NCBI GenBank assembly: GCA_910588635.1
Contig: CAJUPW010000003.1
Location: 57,415 to 121,414 of the forward strand
DNA: 64,000 nt
Reading direction: 5' to 3'
From: an uncultured Oscillospiraceae bacterium
Lineage (GTDB): Bacteria; Bacillota; Clostridia; Oscillospirales; Oscillospiraceae
Made by a program: the position numbers and the translations under genes
Shown: piece after piece, positions 1 to 9,248 of the stretch
Layout: the number at the start of each line of letters is the position of its first letter
Position numbering within the stretch: position 1 is the first letter of the stretch
The notes under the pieces: generated by a model
Database searches by the model: none
The model's input: only the letters and a program-made list of their open reading frames with translations
What the model was told of the DNA's origin: nothing

Positions 1-271
1 TTCCCAGGCCCTTGGCGGTGAGGGAGCACACCATGTTCACCTCGTCAGAGTTGGTAGCGGCAACCAGAAGGTCGGCGCCCTCCGCGCCCGCCTCCCGTAA
101 AGTGGCGGCGGACACGCCGTTGCCCCGGACAGTCATGATGTCCAGCTGGTCTCCGGCCCGGCGGAGGGTCTCCTCGTCGTTGTCCACAATGGTGACATCG
201 TGTTCCTCCTTCACCAGCTGCTCGGCCAGGGTAAAGCCCACTTTTCCACTGCCTACGATGACAATATTCAT
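1..271 (-). CDS. trkA: Trk potassium uptake regulator TrkA, N-terminal part (cut by window edge)
   Basis: The first 90 residues of a TrkA/KtrA-type NAD-binding (RCK) protein, running off the left edge. The start MNIVIVGSGKVGF carries the Rossmann GxGxxG at residues 7-12, and the acidic residue D30 ends the second strand (VDND), as expected for NAD(H) binding. An AAAGGACC ribosome-binding site precedes the ATG. Family members form the cytoplasmic gating ring of Trk/Ktr potassium channels. Only the nucleotide-binding half is visible, so a related RCK protein remains possible. Confidence 0.85.
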   Translation of the reverse strand, partial: MNIVIVGSGKVGFTLAEQLVKEEHDVTIVDNDEETLRRAGDQLDIMTVRGNGVSAATLREAGAEGADLLVAATNSDEVNMVCSLTAKGLG

Positions 272-380
272 AGCTCAAAGGTCCTTTCCATAAAATGGAC
301 GCCAGGGGCCGCCCTCCGGGCAGCCCGTCATGAATCGGAGCGGGCCGTCCAGAGCGGCGGCCTTTGCATAACAGAGGAAA

Positions 381-1094
381 TCAGATCGTCCATTCCCCAT
401 GCACAATCCCTACCAGATACCAGTGCTCCGCCTCCGGCTGGAATACCAGCTTGAGGGAGGACCAATCCAGCCCATCGTTGACCGGGTCGGCGCTGGGGAA
501 GCAGAAATCCACAAACCGGCAGCCTGGATACGCCTCAGCCAGATTTTCCAGAGCGTTGCCGCCGGTGATGATCCGGTCTATTCCGATCTCCGCGGCCTGG
601 GTGTAGTTCCGGTCGTAGACGTACCGCTCGAAATACTGGGTGAGGGTCATCTGAATGGGGTCGCCCCGGCCGTCCTCAAAGCCCCAGGTATAGGTGTTCT
701 GGTCCTGAGCCAGATTTTTAATCTGGTCGGCGGTAAAGGTGAGGTCGGTCTCCGGCTCCACGGTAGAGTAGGGGGTGAAGGTGACCCCGCGCTCCGGGTG
801 GACGCAGGCGGCCAGAGAGGACCAGTCCTGACGCTGGATCAGCCGGTTGACCAGGCATGCGGAGCCCAGCAAAGGAAAATTTTCCGCCGGGTCCAGCGGA
901 GCCGGGTCCGCTGGGTCGGAGGGTGTGCCGCTGCCCTCGGGCTGGGAGGCGCCGGGGGGCGGGGTATAGCCGTTGTTGCTGGTCAGATTGGCGGCGGGCT
1001 TGTCGTCCTCCTGAAAGTCTATCGGCAGAAGGACCCCCACCAGCAGCCCGATGACCAGGCACAGCACGCAAGGAAAATAAAGAAATCGTTTCAA
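381..1094 (-). CDS. Hypothetical membrane-anchored protein, Pro/Gly/Ser-rich linker
   Basis: A protein of about 237 residues that I do not recognise. Residues 2-24 are a hydrophobic signal-anchor (FLYFPCVLCLVIGLLVGVLL). A Pro/Gly/Ser/Asp-rich low-complexity stretch (about 30-70) follows, then a globular, probably extracytoplasmic domain ending GEWTI. I chose the TTG at 1094, which reads MKRFLYF and lies 8 nt from an AGGAGG site. A TTG two codons upstream is only 2 nt from that site. It is transcribed divergently from the uridine phosphorylase gene, from its own consensus promoter. No enzymatic motif is evident. Confidence 0.7.
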   Translation of the reverse strand: MKRFLYFPCVLCLVIGLLVGVLLPIDFQEDDKPAANLTSNNGYTPPPGASQPEGSGTPSDPADPAPLDPAENFPLLGSACLVNRLIQRQDWSSLAACVHPERGVTFTPYSTVEPETDLTFTADQIKNLAQDQNTYTWGFEDGRGDPIQMTLTQYFERYVYDRNYTQAAEIGIDRIITGGNALENLAEAYPGCRFVDFCFPSADPVNDGLDWSSLKLVFQPEAEHWYLVGIVHGEWTI

Positions 1095-1148
1095 GTTCAA
1101 AGCCTCCTTCAGAGCGCAGACGGACGTGAGGCAGCTTTTGCTTCATAC

Positions 1149-1177
1149 ATTATAGGGCATAACAGGGAAAAGGTCAA
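1149..1177 (-). promoter_or_regulatory. Sigma-A promoter for the membrane-anchored hypothetical gene
   Basis: Read on the minus strand: TTGACC, 17-nt spacer, TATAAT. It lies about 55 nt upstream of the chosen TTG start. Confidence 0.7.
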
Positions 1178-1196
1178 GTCATAAACAAAAGCGGCC

Positions 1197-1225
1197 TTGA
1201 AAAAGGGACGATTTTATGGTAAAAT
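1197..1225 (+). promoter_or_regulatory. Sigma-A promoter for uridine phosphorylase gene
   Basis: TTGAAA, 17-nt spacer, TAAAAT, about 30 nt before the start codon. Divergent to the promoter at 1149-1177. Confidence 0.65.
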
Positions 1226-1257
1226 AGCACATAAATTTCGAAATTGGAGGTCGCCCC

Positions 1258-2031
1258 ATGAACGAACAGACGCGGGAGAGGCAATTTCATATTCAGTGCA
1301 CCCAGGGGGAGACGGGCGGGTACTGCATTCTGCCCGGCGATCCGGGCCGGTGTCAGGCCATCGCCCAGTACTTTGACGATCCGGTCCATGTCCGGACCAA
1401 CCGGGAATATGTCACATATACCGGGACGCTGCTGGGTGAAAAGGTGAGCGTGGTGTCCACCGGCATCGGAGGCCCCTCCGCCGCCATCGCCATGGAGGAA
1501 CTGGCCAATCTGGGCGTTCACACCTTTATCCGGGTGGGCACCTGCGGGGGAATCGACCTGGCTGTGCGCAGCGGAGATGTGGCGGTGGCCACCGGGGCGG
1601 TGCGTATGGAGGGGACCAGCCGGGAGTACGCCCCCATCGAGTGGCCCGCCGTCCCCGATTTCACCGTCGCCTCCGCCCTGGTGGAGGCATGCCGGCGCCT
1701 GGGCTGCTCCTGGCACGCCGGGGTGGTCCAGAGCAAGGACTCCTTCTACGGCCAGCACTCCCCGTCTCGGATGCCCGTGTCCTATGAGCTGGAGCGGAAG
1801 TGGGAGGCGTGGAAGCGGCTGGGGGTTCTGGCCTCCGAGATGGAGACCGCCGCCCTGTTTACCGTGGCCGCCAGCCGGCGGGTGCGGTGCGGCGCCGTGT
1901 TCCACGTGATCTGGAATCAGGAGCGGGAGAAGGCCGGACTGGACCAGGAGGAGTCCCTGAACACCGAGATCGCCATAGCGGTGGGGGTGGAGGCCATGAA
2001 GCTGTTGATTGAGCAGGACCGGAAGGGATGA
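1258..2031 (+). CDS. udp: Uridine phosphorylase
   Basis: A 257-residue nucleoside phosphorylase of the PNP/UDP family, cleaving uridine with phosphate to uracil and ribose-1-phosphate in pyrimidine salvage. Visible signatures are the phosphate-binding LPGDPGR near residue 24, STGIGGPSAAIAMEEL near 65, RVGTCGG near 90 and the substrate-site SEMETAALF near 195. The length fits the family (about 250). A GGAGG site sits just upstream of the ATG. Purine phosphorylase activity cannot be excluded from sequence, but the overall pattern is closest to Udp. Confidence 0.9.
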   Translation: MNEQTRERQFHIQCTQGETGGYCILPGDPGRCQAIAQYFDDPVHVRTNREYVTYTGTLLGEKVSVVSTGIGGPSAAIAMEELANLGVHTFIRVGTCGGIDLAVRSGDVAVATGAVRMEGTSREYAPIEWPAVPDFTVASALVEACRRLGCSWHAGVVQSKDSFYGQHSPSRMPVSYELERKWEAWKRLGVLASEMETAALFTVAASRRVRCGAVFHVIWNQEREKAGLDQEESLNTEIAIAVGVEAMKLLIEQDRKG

Positions 2032-2037
2032 ACGGGG

Positions 2038-2066
2038 TTGACTTCCCCGGAAATCTCTGCTACACT
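2038..2066 (+). promoter_or_regulatory. Sigma-A promoter for MATE gene, with long leader
   Basis: TTGACT, 17-nt spacer, TACACT, starting just after the udp stop. It gives a leader of about 115 nt holding a six-base-pair hairpin (TACGGC, 2122-2127, with GCCGTA, 2131-2136) and a possible 5-codon ORF (ATG at 2091). Confidence 0.6.
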
Positions 2067-2187
2067 GGCCAAAAGAGCACAACTGCATAAATGAAGAGGC
2101 GTTCATAAGTTACCCCTGTGGTACGGCTTGGCCGTATGGTAGCTTTTGGGCGTCTCTATTTGTACACAGAAAGAGGAGGTAACTGCC

Positions 2188-3501
2188 ATGAACAACATGA
2201 CCCAGGGGAGCATTGCCAAGGCGCTGACCGCCTTCACCGTGCCCCTGATCCTCAGCGGGGTGTTCCAGCAGATGTTCAACTGGGTGGACGCCTTTATCGT
2301 GGGCAACGTGGAGGGGGAACTGGCGCTGGCCGGAATCGGCGCGGTCACCTCCACATACTCCATGTTCGTCATGATAATCGTAGGCTTCACCTCCGGGCTG
2401 TCCGTGCTTGCCGCCCAGCGGTTCGGTATGGGGCGGCCGGAGGACCTGGGACCTCTTCTGGCCACTTTCAGTGTAATTCTGGGCGGAATCTATCTGGCTG
2501 TCTGCGCCTTTGGGGCGGTGTTTGTGGAGAATATCCTGATTTTTCTGGACACCCCGGCGAACATCTTCCAAAATGCGGAGGATTATCTGCGCATCATGTT
2601 TACAGGCATCCCCTTTCTGGCCCTGTACAACACCTGCTGCGCCGTGCTGCGGGGCCTGGGGGACAGCAGAGCCCCGTTCAGCTCCGTCATGGTGTGCTGT
2701 GTCATCAACGTGTTTCTGGACCTGATCTTTGTGGCCGGGCTGCGGCTGGGCACGGCGGGGGCGGCCATCGCCACGGTTCTGTCCCAAATCGCTATGACGG
2801 TTTATATCCTGTGGTACGCGGCAGTAAAATACCCCTTCCTGCGGCCCCGGCGGGGCATGTTCCGCCGGGGGACGGCGGGGGAGGGGACCCGCTTCGGCAT
2901 CCCTCCCGCCATTCAATCCGGGACTACCTCCTTCGGCAACATTATTCTCCAGCGGTTCATGAACGGCTTCGGCGACCAGACGGTGGCCGCCATTACCACC
3001 GCCTACCGGGTAGACTCGGTGCTGCTGCTGCCCATTATCAACTTCGGCTCGGGCATCGCCACGGTGGTGGGACAAAATATCGGGGCGGGCCGTCCGGAGC
3101 GGGCAAAACAGGCGATGAAAACCGGGGCGGCCATGATCGCGGGAATTTCCTTGCTGCTGACCTTGCTGATTGTGGCGGCCGGAAAAGCGCTCATTGCCAT
3201 GTTCGGGCTGACTCCGGAATCGGTGGAGGTCGGGCAGGCATTCTTTATCCGCCTGGCCAGCTTCTATGTGGTCTACGGCCTGGCCATGGCGGTGCGGGGC
3301 TACCTGGAGGGGTTGGGAGATATGACCTTCTCCAGCATGGCGGGCATCGCCGCTCTGCTGGTGCGCATTGCGTCCTCCTACGCCTTGGCGGGGGTGTTGG
3401 GCAGAATGGTCATCGCCTACGCCGAGGCCATTTCGTGGCTGGTTCTGCTGGGGCTGTACCTGCTGCGGTACGCCTGGAAGAGCCGAGTCCGGCCGGCGTA
3501 G
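2188..3501 (+). CDS. MATE family efflux transporter
   Basis: A 437-residue, 12-helix MATE-type drug/cation antiporter of the inner membrane. The start is the ATG of MNNMTQGSIAKAL, 7 nt after AGAGGAGG; an upstream in-frame ATG has no ribosome-binding site. Typical features are the N-terminal segment TVPLILSGVFQQMFNWVDAFIVG and the repeat-half counterpart around residues 235-290 (FGIPPAIQSGTTSFGNI). The substrate cannot be predicted. It has its own promoter and a leader hairpin, so regulation at the leader is possible. Confidence 0.9.
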   Translation: MNNMTQGSIAKALTAFTVPLILSGVFQQMFNWVDAFIVGNVEGELALAGIGAVTSTYSMFVMIIVGFTSGLSVLAAQRFGMGRPEDLGPLLATFSVILGGIYLAVCAFGAVFVENILIFLDTPANIFQNAEDYLRIMFTGIPFLALYNTCCAVLRGLGDSRAPFSSVMVCCVINVFLDLIFVAGLRLGTAGAAIATVLSQIAMTVYILWYAAVKYPFLRPRRGMFRRGTAGEGTRFGIPPAIQSGTTSFGNIILQRFMNGFGDQTVAAITTAYRVDSVLLLPIINFGSGIATVVGQNIGAGRPERAKQAMKTGAAMIAGISLLLTLLIVAAGKALIAMFGLTPESVEVGQAFFIRLASFYVVYGLAMAVRGYLEGLGDMTFSSMAGIAALLVRIASSYALAGVLGRMVIAYAEAISWLVLLGLYLLRYAWKSRVRPA

Positions 3502-3508
3502 GCCAGGC

Positions 3509-3530
3509 GCGGCGGCGGAAACGCCGCCGC
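3509..3530 (+). terminator. GC-rich hairpin after the MATE gene
   Basis: A 9-bp stem GCGGCGGCG / CGCCGCCGC around a GAAA tetraloop, 8 nt after the stop. There is no U-tract, so termination would be weak or factor-assisted. Confidence 0.5.
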
Positions 3531-3575
3531 CCTCTGCCACGGGGGGAAATCCGTCATTTTTTTGCGTGAAAATTA

Positions 3576-3604
3576 TTGACATTTGGGGTATAACCCGCTA
3601 TTAT
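3576..3604 (+). promoter_or_regulatory. Sigma-A promoter of the potABCD operon
   Basis: TTGACA, 17-nt spacer, TATTAT. The leader of about 100 nt contains an 8-bp hairpin (AATGTCCG 3630-3637 with CGGACATT 3645-3652). Confidence 0.75.
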
Positions 3605-3711
3605 GTATCTCGCTATCCGTGAAAGCCAAAATGTCCGTAGTCAGCGGACATTGGGTGAATAAATCGAGGGAGCTGACAAGGTAAAAAAACAGAAGAAATG
3701 GGGGAGGATAC

Positions 3712-4881
3712 ATGTCCAAGGAGTTGATCCGCCTGACCGACTGCGTCATGGCGTTCGACGAGGATATCGTTCTCGACAAAATCAATTTAAGCATTCAGGA
3801 TAAGGAGTTCCTCACACTGCTCGGGCCCAGCGGGTGCGGCAAGACCACCACGCTTAGAATCATCGGTGGTTTCCAGACGCCCACCTCTGGAGATGTTTTG
3901 TTCGACGGGGTGAGGATTAATGCTGTCCCGCCGCATAAAAGGACCATCAACACGGTGTTTCAAAAGTACGCCCTGTTTCCCCACCTGAACGTGTACGAAA
4001 ATATTGCCTTCGGCCTACGCATCCCCAAGGCGGACGCCTCGGGGCAGAAGGTGAAGCTGCCCGAGGAGGAGATCGACCGGCGGGTGACGGAGATGCTGGA
4101 GGTAGTCAACCTGCGGGGCTTTGAGAAGCGGCGGACCACCCAGCTCTCCGGCGGCCAGCAGCAGCGGGTGGCCATCGCCCGGGCGCTGGTGAACCGGCCC
4201 CGTGTGCTGCTGCTGGACGAGCCTCTGGGCGCTCTGGACCTAAAGCTGCGCAAGGACATGCAGAACGAGCTCAAGCGCATCCAGCGGGCCATGGAGATTA
4301 CCTTCGTCTACGTCACCCACGACCAGGAGGAGGCGCTTGCCATGTCGGATACGGTGGTGGTCATGGACGCCGGCCGCATCCAGCAGATCGGCTCCCCTGA
4401 GGACATCTACAACGAGCCCCAAAACGCCTTTGTGGCCGACTTCATCGGCGAGTCCAACATCATCGACGGCGTCATGCGCGCCGACGGGGTGGTGGAGATA
4501 TTCAACCGCCGCTTCCCGTGTCTGGACGGGGGCTTCGGAAAGGACGAGGCGGTGGACGTGGTCATCCGCCCCGAGGATGTGGACATCGTCCCCGAGGACC
4601 AGGGCCAGCTCAAGGGCACCGTCACCTCGGTCACCTTCAAGGGGATGCAGTACGATATCATTGTGGATTTCTACGGCTTTAAGTGGCTGATTCAGACCAC
4701 CGACCTGTCTCCCGTGGGCAGCCGCATCGGTATCAAGATCGATCCCGACGGCATCCATGTGATGAAGAAGAGCGAATACTCCGGCATGTTCGGCGACTAC
4801 TCCTCCTACTCCGAGGAGTACGAGGAGATCAGCGACGCCAGCTATGGCCCGGAGGGGGAGGACAGCGGGGATGAAGAATAA
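3712..4881 (+). CDS. potA: Spermidine/putrescine ABC transporter, ATP-binding subunit
   Basis: A 389-residue ATPase that energises polyamine import. Walker A GPSGCGKT is at residues 38-45, the signature LSGGQQQR at 145-152 and Walker B LLLDEP at 166-171, followed by the C-terminal TOBE-type domain. The last 30 residues are Glu/Ser/Tyr-rich. It is the first gene of a pot operon: a GGGGGAGG site precedes the ATG, and its 3' end overlaps the potB start by 11 nt. The neighbours, rather than the ATPase itself, identify the substrate class as polyamines. Confidence 0.92.
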   Translation: MSKELIRLTDCVMAFDEDIVLDKINLSIQDKEFLTLLGPSGCGKTTTLRIIGGFQTPTSGDVLFDGVRINAVPPHKRTINTVFQKYALFPHLNVYENIAFGLRIPKADASGQKVKLPEEEIDRRVTEMLEVVNLRGFEKRRTTQLSGGQQQRVAIARALVNRPRVLLLDEPLGALDLKLRKDMQNELKRIQRAMEITFVYVTHDQEEALAMSDTVVVMDAGRIQQIGSPEDIYNEPQNAFVADFIGESNIIDGVMRADGVVEIFNRRFPCLDGGFGKDEAVDVVIRPEDVDIVPEDQGQLKGTVTSVTFKGMQYDIIVDFYGFKWLIQTTDLSPVGSRIGIKIDPDGIHVMKKSEYSGMFGDYSSYSEEYEEISDASYGPEGEDSGDEE

Positions 4882-5707
4882 GCTGTCCTGGTTTGCCGTC
4901 CCCTATGTGGGCTGGATGGCGCTGATGGTGGTCATCCCCATTCTCATTATGGTGGTCTACGCGTTTACCACCGCGGAATTTCAGGGTACCCTGGAAAACT
5001 TCGCGGAGATGGGCGCTTACACGGCGGTGTTTCTCCGCTCCTTCCGGCTGGCGGTTATCGCAACTCTGGTCTGCCTGCTCATCGGCTACCCGGTATCCTA
5101 CTGGATGGCCCACGAGGGCCCCGGCTTCCAGCGCCTCGCCATGGCGCTTATCATGCTGCCCATGTGGATGAACTTCTTGCTGCGGACCTACTCCTGGATG
5201 TCCATTCTGGAGAATAACGGTCTGCTCAACCAGTTTTTCAAGGCCATCGGCCTGCTGGACGCCCTGGGGGTGGAGTACATCCCCATGATCGGCACCCCGG
5301 GAGCGGTGGTGCTGGGCATGGTGTACAACTACCTGCCCTTTATGATCCTGCCCATTTACTCGGTTATCGTCAAGCTGGACGGCAGCCTGCTGGAGGCCGC
5401 CCGGGACCTGGGGGCGGACAGCCGCCGGGTGTTCCGAAGGGTGATCCTGCCCCTGTCTCTGCCCGGGGTTCTGTCCGGGGTGACCATGGTGTTTGTCCCC
5501 TCGGTGTCCACCTTCGCCATCTCCCGGCTGCTGGGCGGGGGCACCCAGATGATGCTGGGCGACCTGATCGAGCAGCAGTTTCTGGGCGGGGCCTACGACC
5601 CCCACCTGGGGGCGGCCATCTCCATGGTGATGATGGTCATTGTCGTGCTGTGCATGGTGGTGATGAATCACTTCGGCGAGGGTGAGGAACAGGCGGTGAT
5701 GCTCTGA
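4871..5707 (+). CDS. potB: Spermidine/putrescine ABC transporter permease PotB
   Basis: A 278-residue inner-membrane permease with about six transmembrane helices. The permease coupling loop (EAARDLGADSRRVFRRVILPLSLPG) sits near residues 180-205. I chose the start reading MKNKLSWFAVPYVGW, which follows GGAGGACAGCGGGG inside the end of potA; a longer form beginning MARRGR lacks a good site. Translation is probably coupled to potA and, through a TGATG junction, to the next gene. Confidence 0.9.
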   Translation: MKNKLSWFAVPYVGWMALMVVIPILIMVVYAFTTAEFQGTLENFAEMGAYTAVFLRSFRLAVIATLVCLLIGYPVSYWMAHEGPGFQRLAMALIMLPMWMNFLLRTYSWMSILENNGLLNQFFKAIGLLDALGVEYIPMIGTPGAVVLGMVYNYLPFMILPIYSVIVKLDGSLLEAARDLGADSRRVFRRVILPLSLPGVLSGVTMVFVPSVSTFAISRLLGGGTQMMLGDLIEQQFLGGAYDPHLGAAISMVMMVIVVLCMVVMNHFGEGEEQAVML

Positions 5708-7710
5708 TGAAACAAAATAACCGCTTTGGCAGCCGCCTGGTTATTGGGCTGATGTTCTTATTCCTGTACGCCCCCATTATTCTGCTGATTATCTTTTCCT
5801 TCAACGCCGGGGACTCCAGCGCCGTGTGGAAGGGCTTTTCCCTCCACTGGTACGGCCGTCTGTTCCGGAACCGGCTGATTATGGAGAGCGTCTACACCAC
5901 TCTTCTGGTCTCTTTGCTGGCTACCGCCATTTCCACAGTGGCCGGCACCTTCGCCGCCATCGGGCTGTACAGCCTGGGGCGCCGCCGCCGGGAGGCCTTG
6001 CTCACGGTGAACAACATCCCCATGATGAACGCCGACATTGTCACCGGCGTATCCCTGTGCCTGTTCTTTGTGGCCTTCTTCCAGGGCTGGGGGACCTTCG
6101 CCCGGTGGTTCAACTCCATCCAGAGCGCGGTGGAGCTGCCCGACCGGCTGGTACTGGGCTTTACTACCCTTCTGCTGGCCCATGTGGCCTTCAATATCCC
6201 CTATGTGATCCTCAATGTGGCCCCCAAGCTGCGGCAGATGGACCGCAACCTGATGGACGCGGCCCAGGACCTGGGCTGCACCTGGATGCAGGCCTTCTGG
6301 AAGGTGATGCTCCCCGAAATCAAGCCGGGCATCGTCTCCGGGGCGCTCATCGCCTTCACCATGTCCATCGACGACTTCATCATCTCCTACTTCACCGCCG
6401 GGTCGGCCAGCTCCACCCTGGCCATGTCCATCTACGGCATGACCAAGAAGCGGGTCACGCCGGAGGTGAACGCCGTGTCCACCCTACTGTTCCTGTCGGT
6501 GCTGGTGCTGTTGGTGCTGTCCAACCTGAAGGAGGTGCGCCAGGAGACCCGGGAGCGGCTGGGGACGGCCCGCAGACCCTCCGCCCTGGACCGGGCCAGG
6601 CAGAAATTTGCCGAGCCCCGGTACCGCTGGGTCCGACGGGGACTGGCCGGGGCGCTGGTGTGCGCCTTTATCGCTTCGGTGGGCGTGCTCAGCTACGCTA
6701 CCGGCTCCCGGCCGGTGGTCAACGTGTGCTCCTGGGGGGAGTACATCGACGAGGACCTCATTACGCAGTTTGAGGAACAGACGGGCATCCGGGTAAACTA
6801 CCAGACCGCCGAGAGCAACGAGGCGCTGTACTCCTTGCTGAAGAGCGGCGGGGCGGACTACGACGTGGTGGTCCCCTCCGACTATATGATCGGCCGCCTC
6901 ATCGCCGAGGACATGCTGGAGCCCCTGGACTACAGCCAGATCCCCAACTTCTCACTCATCGACGGCCGCTTTAAAAACCTTTCCTACGACCCGGACAACC
7001 GCTATACCGTCCCCTACACCTGGGGCACTCTGGGCATCATCTACAACACCAGCCTGGTGGACGAAGAGATTACCAGCTGGAGCGCCCTGTACGACGACAA
7101 GTACGCCGGACAGGTACTGCTCATCAACAACTCCCGGGACGCCATCGGAGAGGCCCTGTTCTATCTGGGCTGCTCGGTGAACACCGCCGACAAGGAGGAA
7201 ATCAGGCGGGCCTACGAGCTGGTGGCCGACGCCAACCGCCGCGGGGTGTTCCAGGGCCGGGTGATGGACGAGGTCTTCCAGAAGATGGAGGGGGGCAACG
7301 CCGCCATCGCCACCTATTACGCCGGGGACTACATTTCCATGCGGGAGAACAACGAGGACCTGGCTTTCGTTATCCCGGAGGAGGGCTCCAACTGGTTTGT
7401 GGACGCCATGTGCATGCTCAAGGGGGCCCCCCATCAGCGGGAGGCCCATATGTGGATGGACTTCATCGCCTCCACCGACGCCAACCTTGCCAATATGCAC
7501 TATATCGGCTACGCCTCCCCCAACCGAGAGGCGCTGGAGCGCTATCCGGACTACTACCTGGAGCAGGAGGGGGAGGAACTGGACCCTGAGATATTTGAGA
7601 TCATGGTCACGCCCCCCGAGACCCTGGAGCGGTGCGAGGCCTATCTCAATCTGCCTGGCGAGACCCTCACCCTGTACAAGAACCTGTGGACCCAGCTTGG
7701 GGTTGACTGA
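5707..7710 (+). CDS. Fused PotC permease - PotD polyamine-binding protein
   Basis: A 667-residue fusion. Residues 1-275 are a PotC permease (six helices, coupling loop DAAQDLGCTWMQAFWKVMLP). A linker and one extra transmembrane helix at about 307-330 follow. Residues 335-667 are a PotD-type polyamine-binding domain (VNVCSWGEYID, then YDVVVPSDYMIGRL and VPYTWGTLGIIYN). The extra helix should place the binding domain outside the membrane, tethered to the permease in place of a free lipoprotein. The ATG overlaps the potB stop by one base. Similar permease-binding protein fusions are known in other Firmicutes. The reading frame is open throughout, so this is not an assembly join of two genes. Confidence 0.92.
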   Translation: MKQNNRFGSRLVIGLMFLFLYAPIILLIIFSFNAGDSSAVWKGFSLHWYGRLFRNRLIMESVYTTLLVSLLATAISTVAGTFAAIGLYSLGRRRREALLTVNNIPMMNADIVTGVSLCLFFVAFFQGWGTFARWFNSIQSAVELPDRLVLGFTTLLLAHVAFNIPYVILNVAPKLRQMDRNLMDAAQDLGCTWMQAFWKVMLPEIKPGIVSGALIAFTMSIDDFIISYFTAGSASSTLAMSIYGMTKKRVTPEVNAVSTLLFLSVLVLLVLSNLKEVRQETRERLGTARRPSALDRARQKFAEPRYRWVRRGLAGALVCAFIASVGVLSYATGSRPVVNVCSWGEYIDEDLITQFEEQTGIRVNYQTAESNEALYSLLKSGGADYDVVVPSDYMIGRLIAEDMLEPLDYSQIPNFSLIDGRFKNLSYDPDNRYTVPYTWGTLGIIYNTSLVDEEITSWSALYDDKYAGQVLLINNSRDAIGEALFYLGCSVNTADKEEIRRAYELVADANRRGVFQGRVMDEVFQKMEGGNAAIATYYAGDYISMRENNEDLAFVIPEEGSNWFVDAMCMLKGAPHQREAHMWMDFIASTDANLANMHYIGYASPNREALERYPDYYLEQEGEELDPEIFEIMVTPPETLERCEAYLNLPGETLTLYKNLWTQLGVD

Positions 7711-7716
7711 GCATAG

Positions 7717-7753
7717 AAATCCCCCGCCTTTCCATCAAAGGCGGGGGATTTTT
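7717..7753 (+). terminator. Intrinsic terminator of the pot operon
   Basis: A 15-bp stem (7717-7731 with 7737-7751) around CCATC, ending in TTTTT. The flanking A and T runs make it usable in both directions, also serving the convergent ATPase gene. Confidence 0.9.
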
Positions 7754-7773
7754 ACTGTGGAGGAAGGATGCGC

Positions 7774-8964
<1,191 letters not shown>

Positions 8965-9248
8965 TTGCGTTCGGCTTTGATGAAACGGCCTCCGCCATTT
9001 CACCTCGCCCTGGAGCAGCATAGTCCCCAGGGGCTTTACGACAGGTCTCCACACTGCCGTACCGCAAGCCGCAGCGGTCTTTTTCCTCCTTTTTGTTTGG
9101 TGCCGGGCACTATAGTGATGGAGTAGCGGCCGGCCCGTAAATTATATTTGGAAAGGCGGGCGGACCCGCCCGTTCCAACGGGGGATTGCTTTCTTTTTCT
9201 GCGCAGAAAAGGAAAGCGAAAAAAACTTTCCCTGTTTTACCTTGGGGG
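8965..9248. other. Intergenic region between ugpC-like gene and nagA: hairpins, no gene
   Basis: It holds a long GC-rich leader for the minus-strand ATPase gene, containing an AGGAGG with no start codon behind it. It also has a 7-bp hairpin (9157-9172) and a 15-bp near-perfect palindrome (9188-9217, GCTTTC...GAAAGC). On the minus strand that palindrome follows a TTTTTTTC run and lies just past the nagA stop, so it may end the nagBA transcript. I see no coding sequence. Confidence 0.5.

Noticed and set aside
2110..3582. 490-codon minus-strand frame opposite the first MATE gene
   Set aside because: Same mirror-frame effect; low-complexity GDGRG/HHPQ-type composition, no ribosome-binding site, and the plus strand is a clear transporter.
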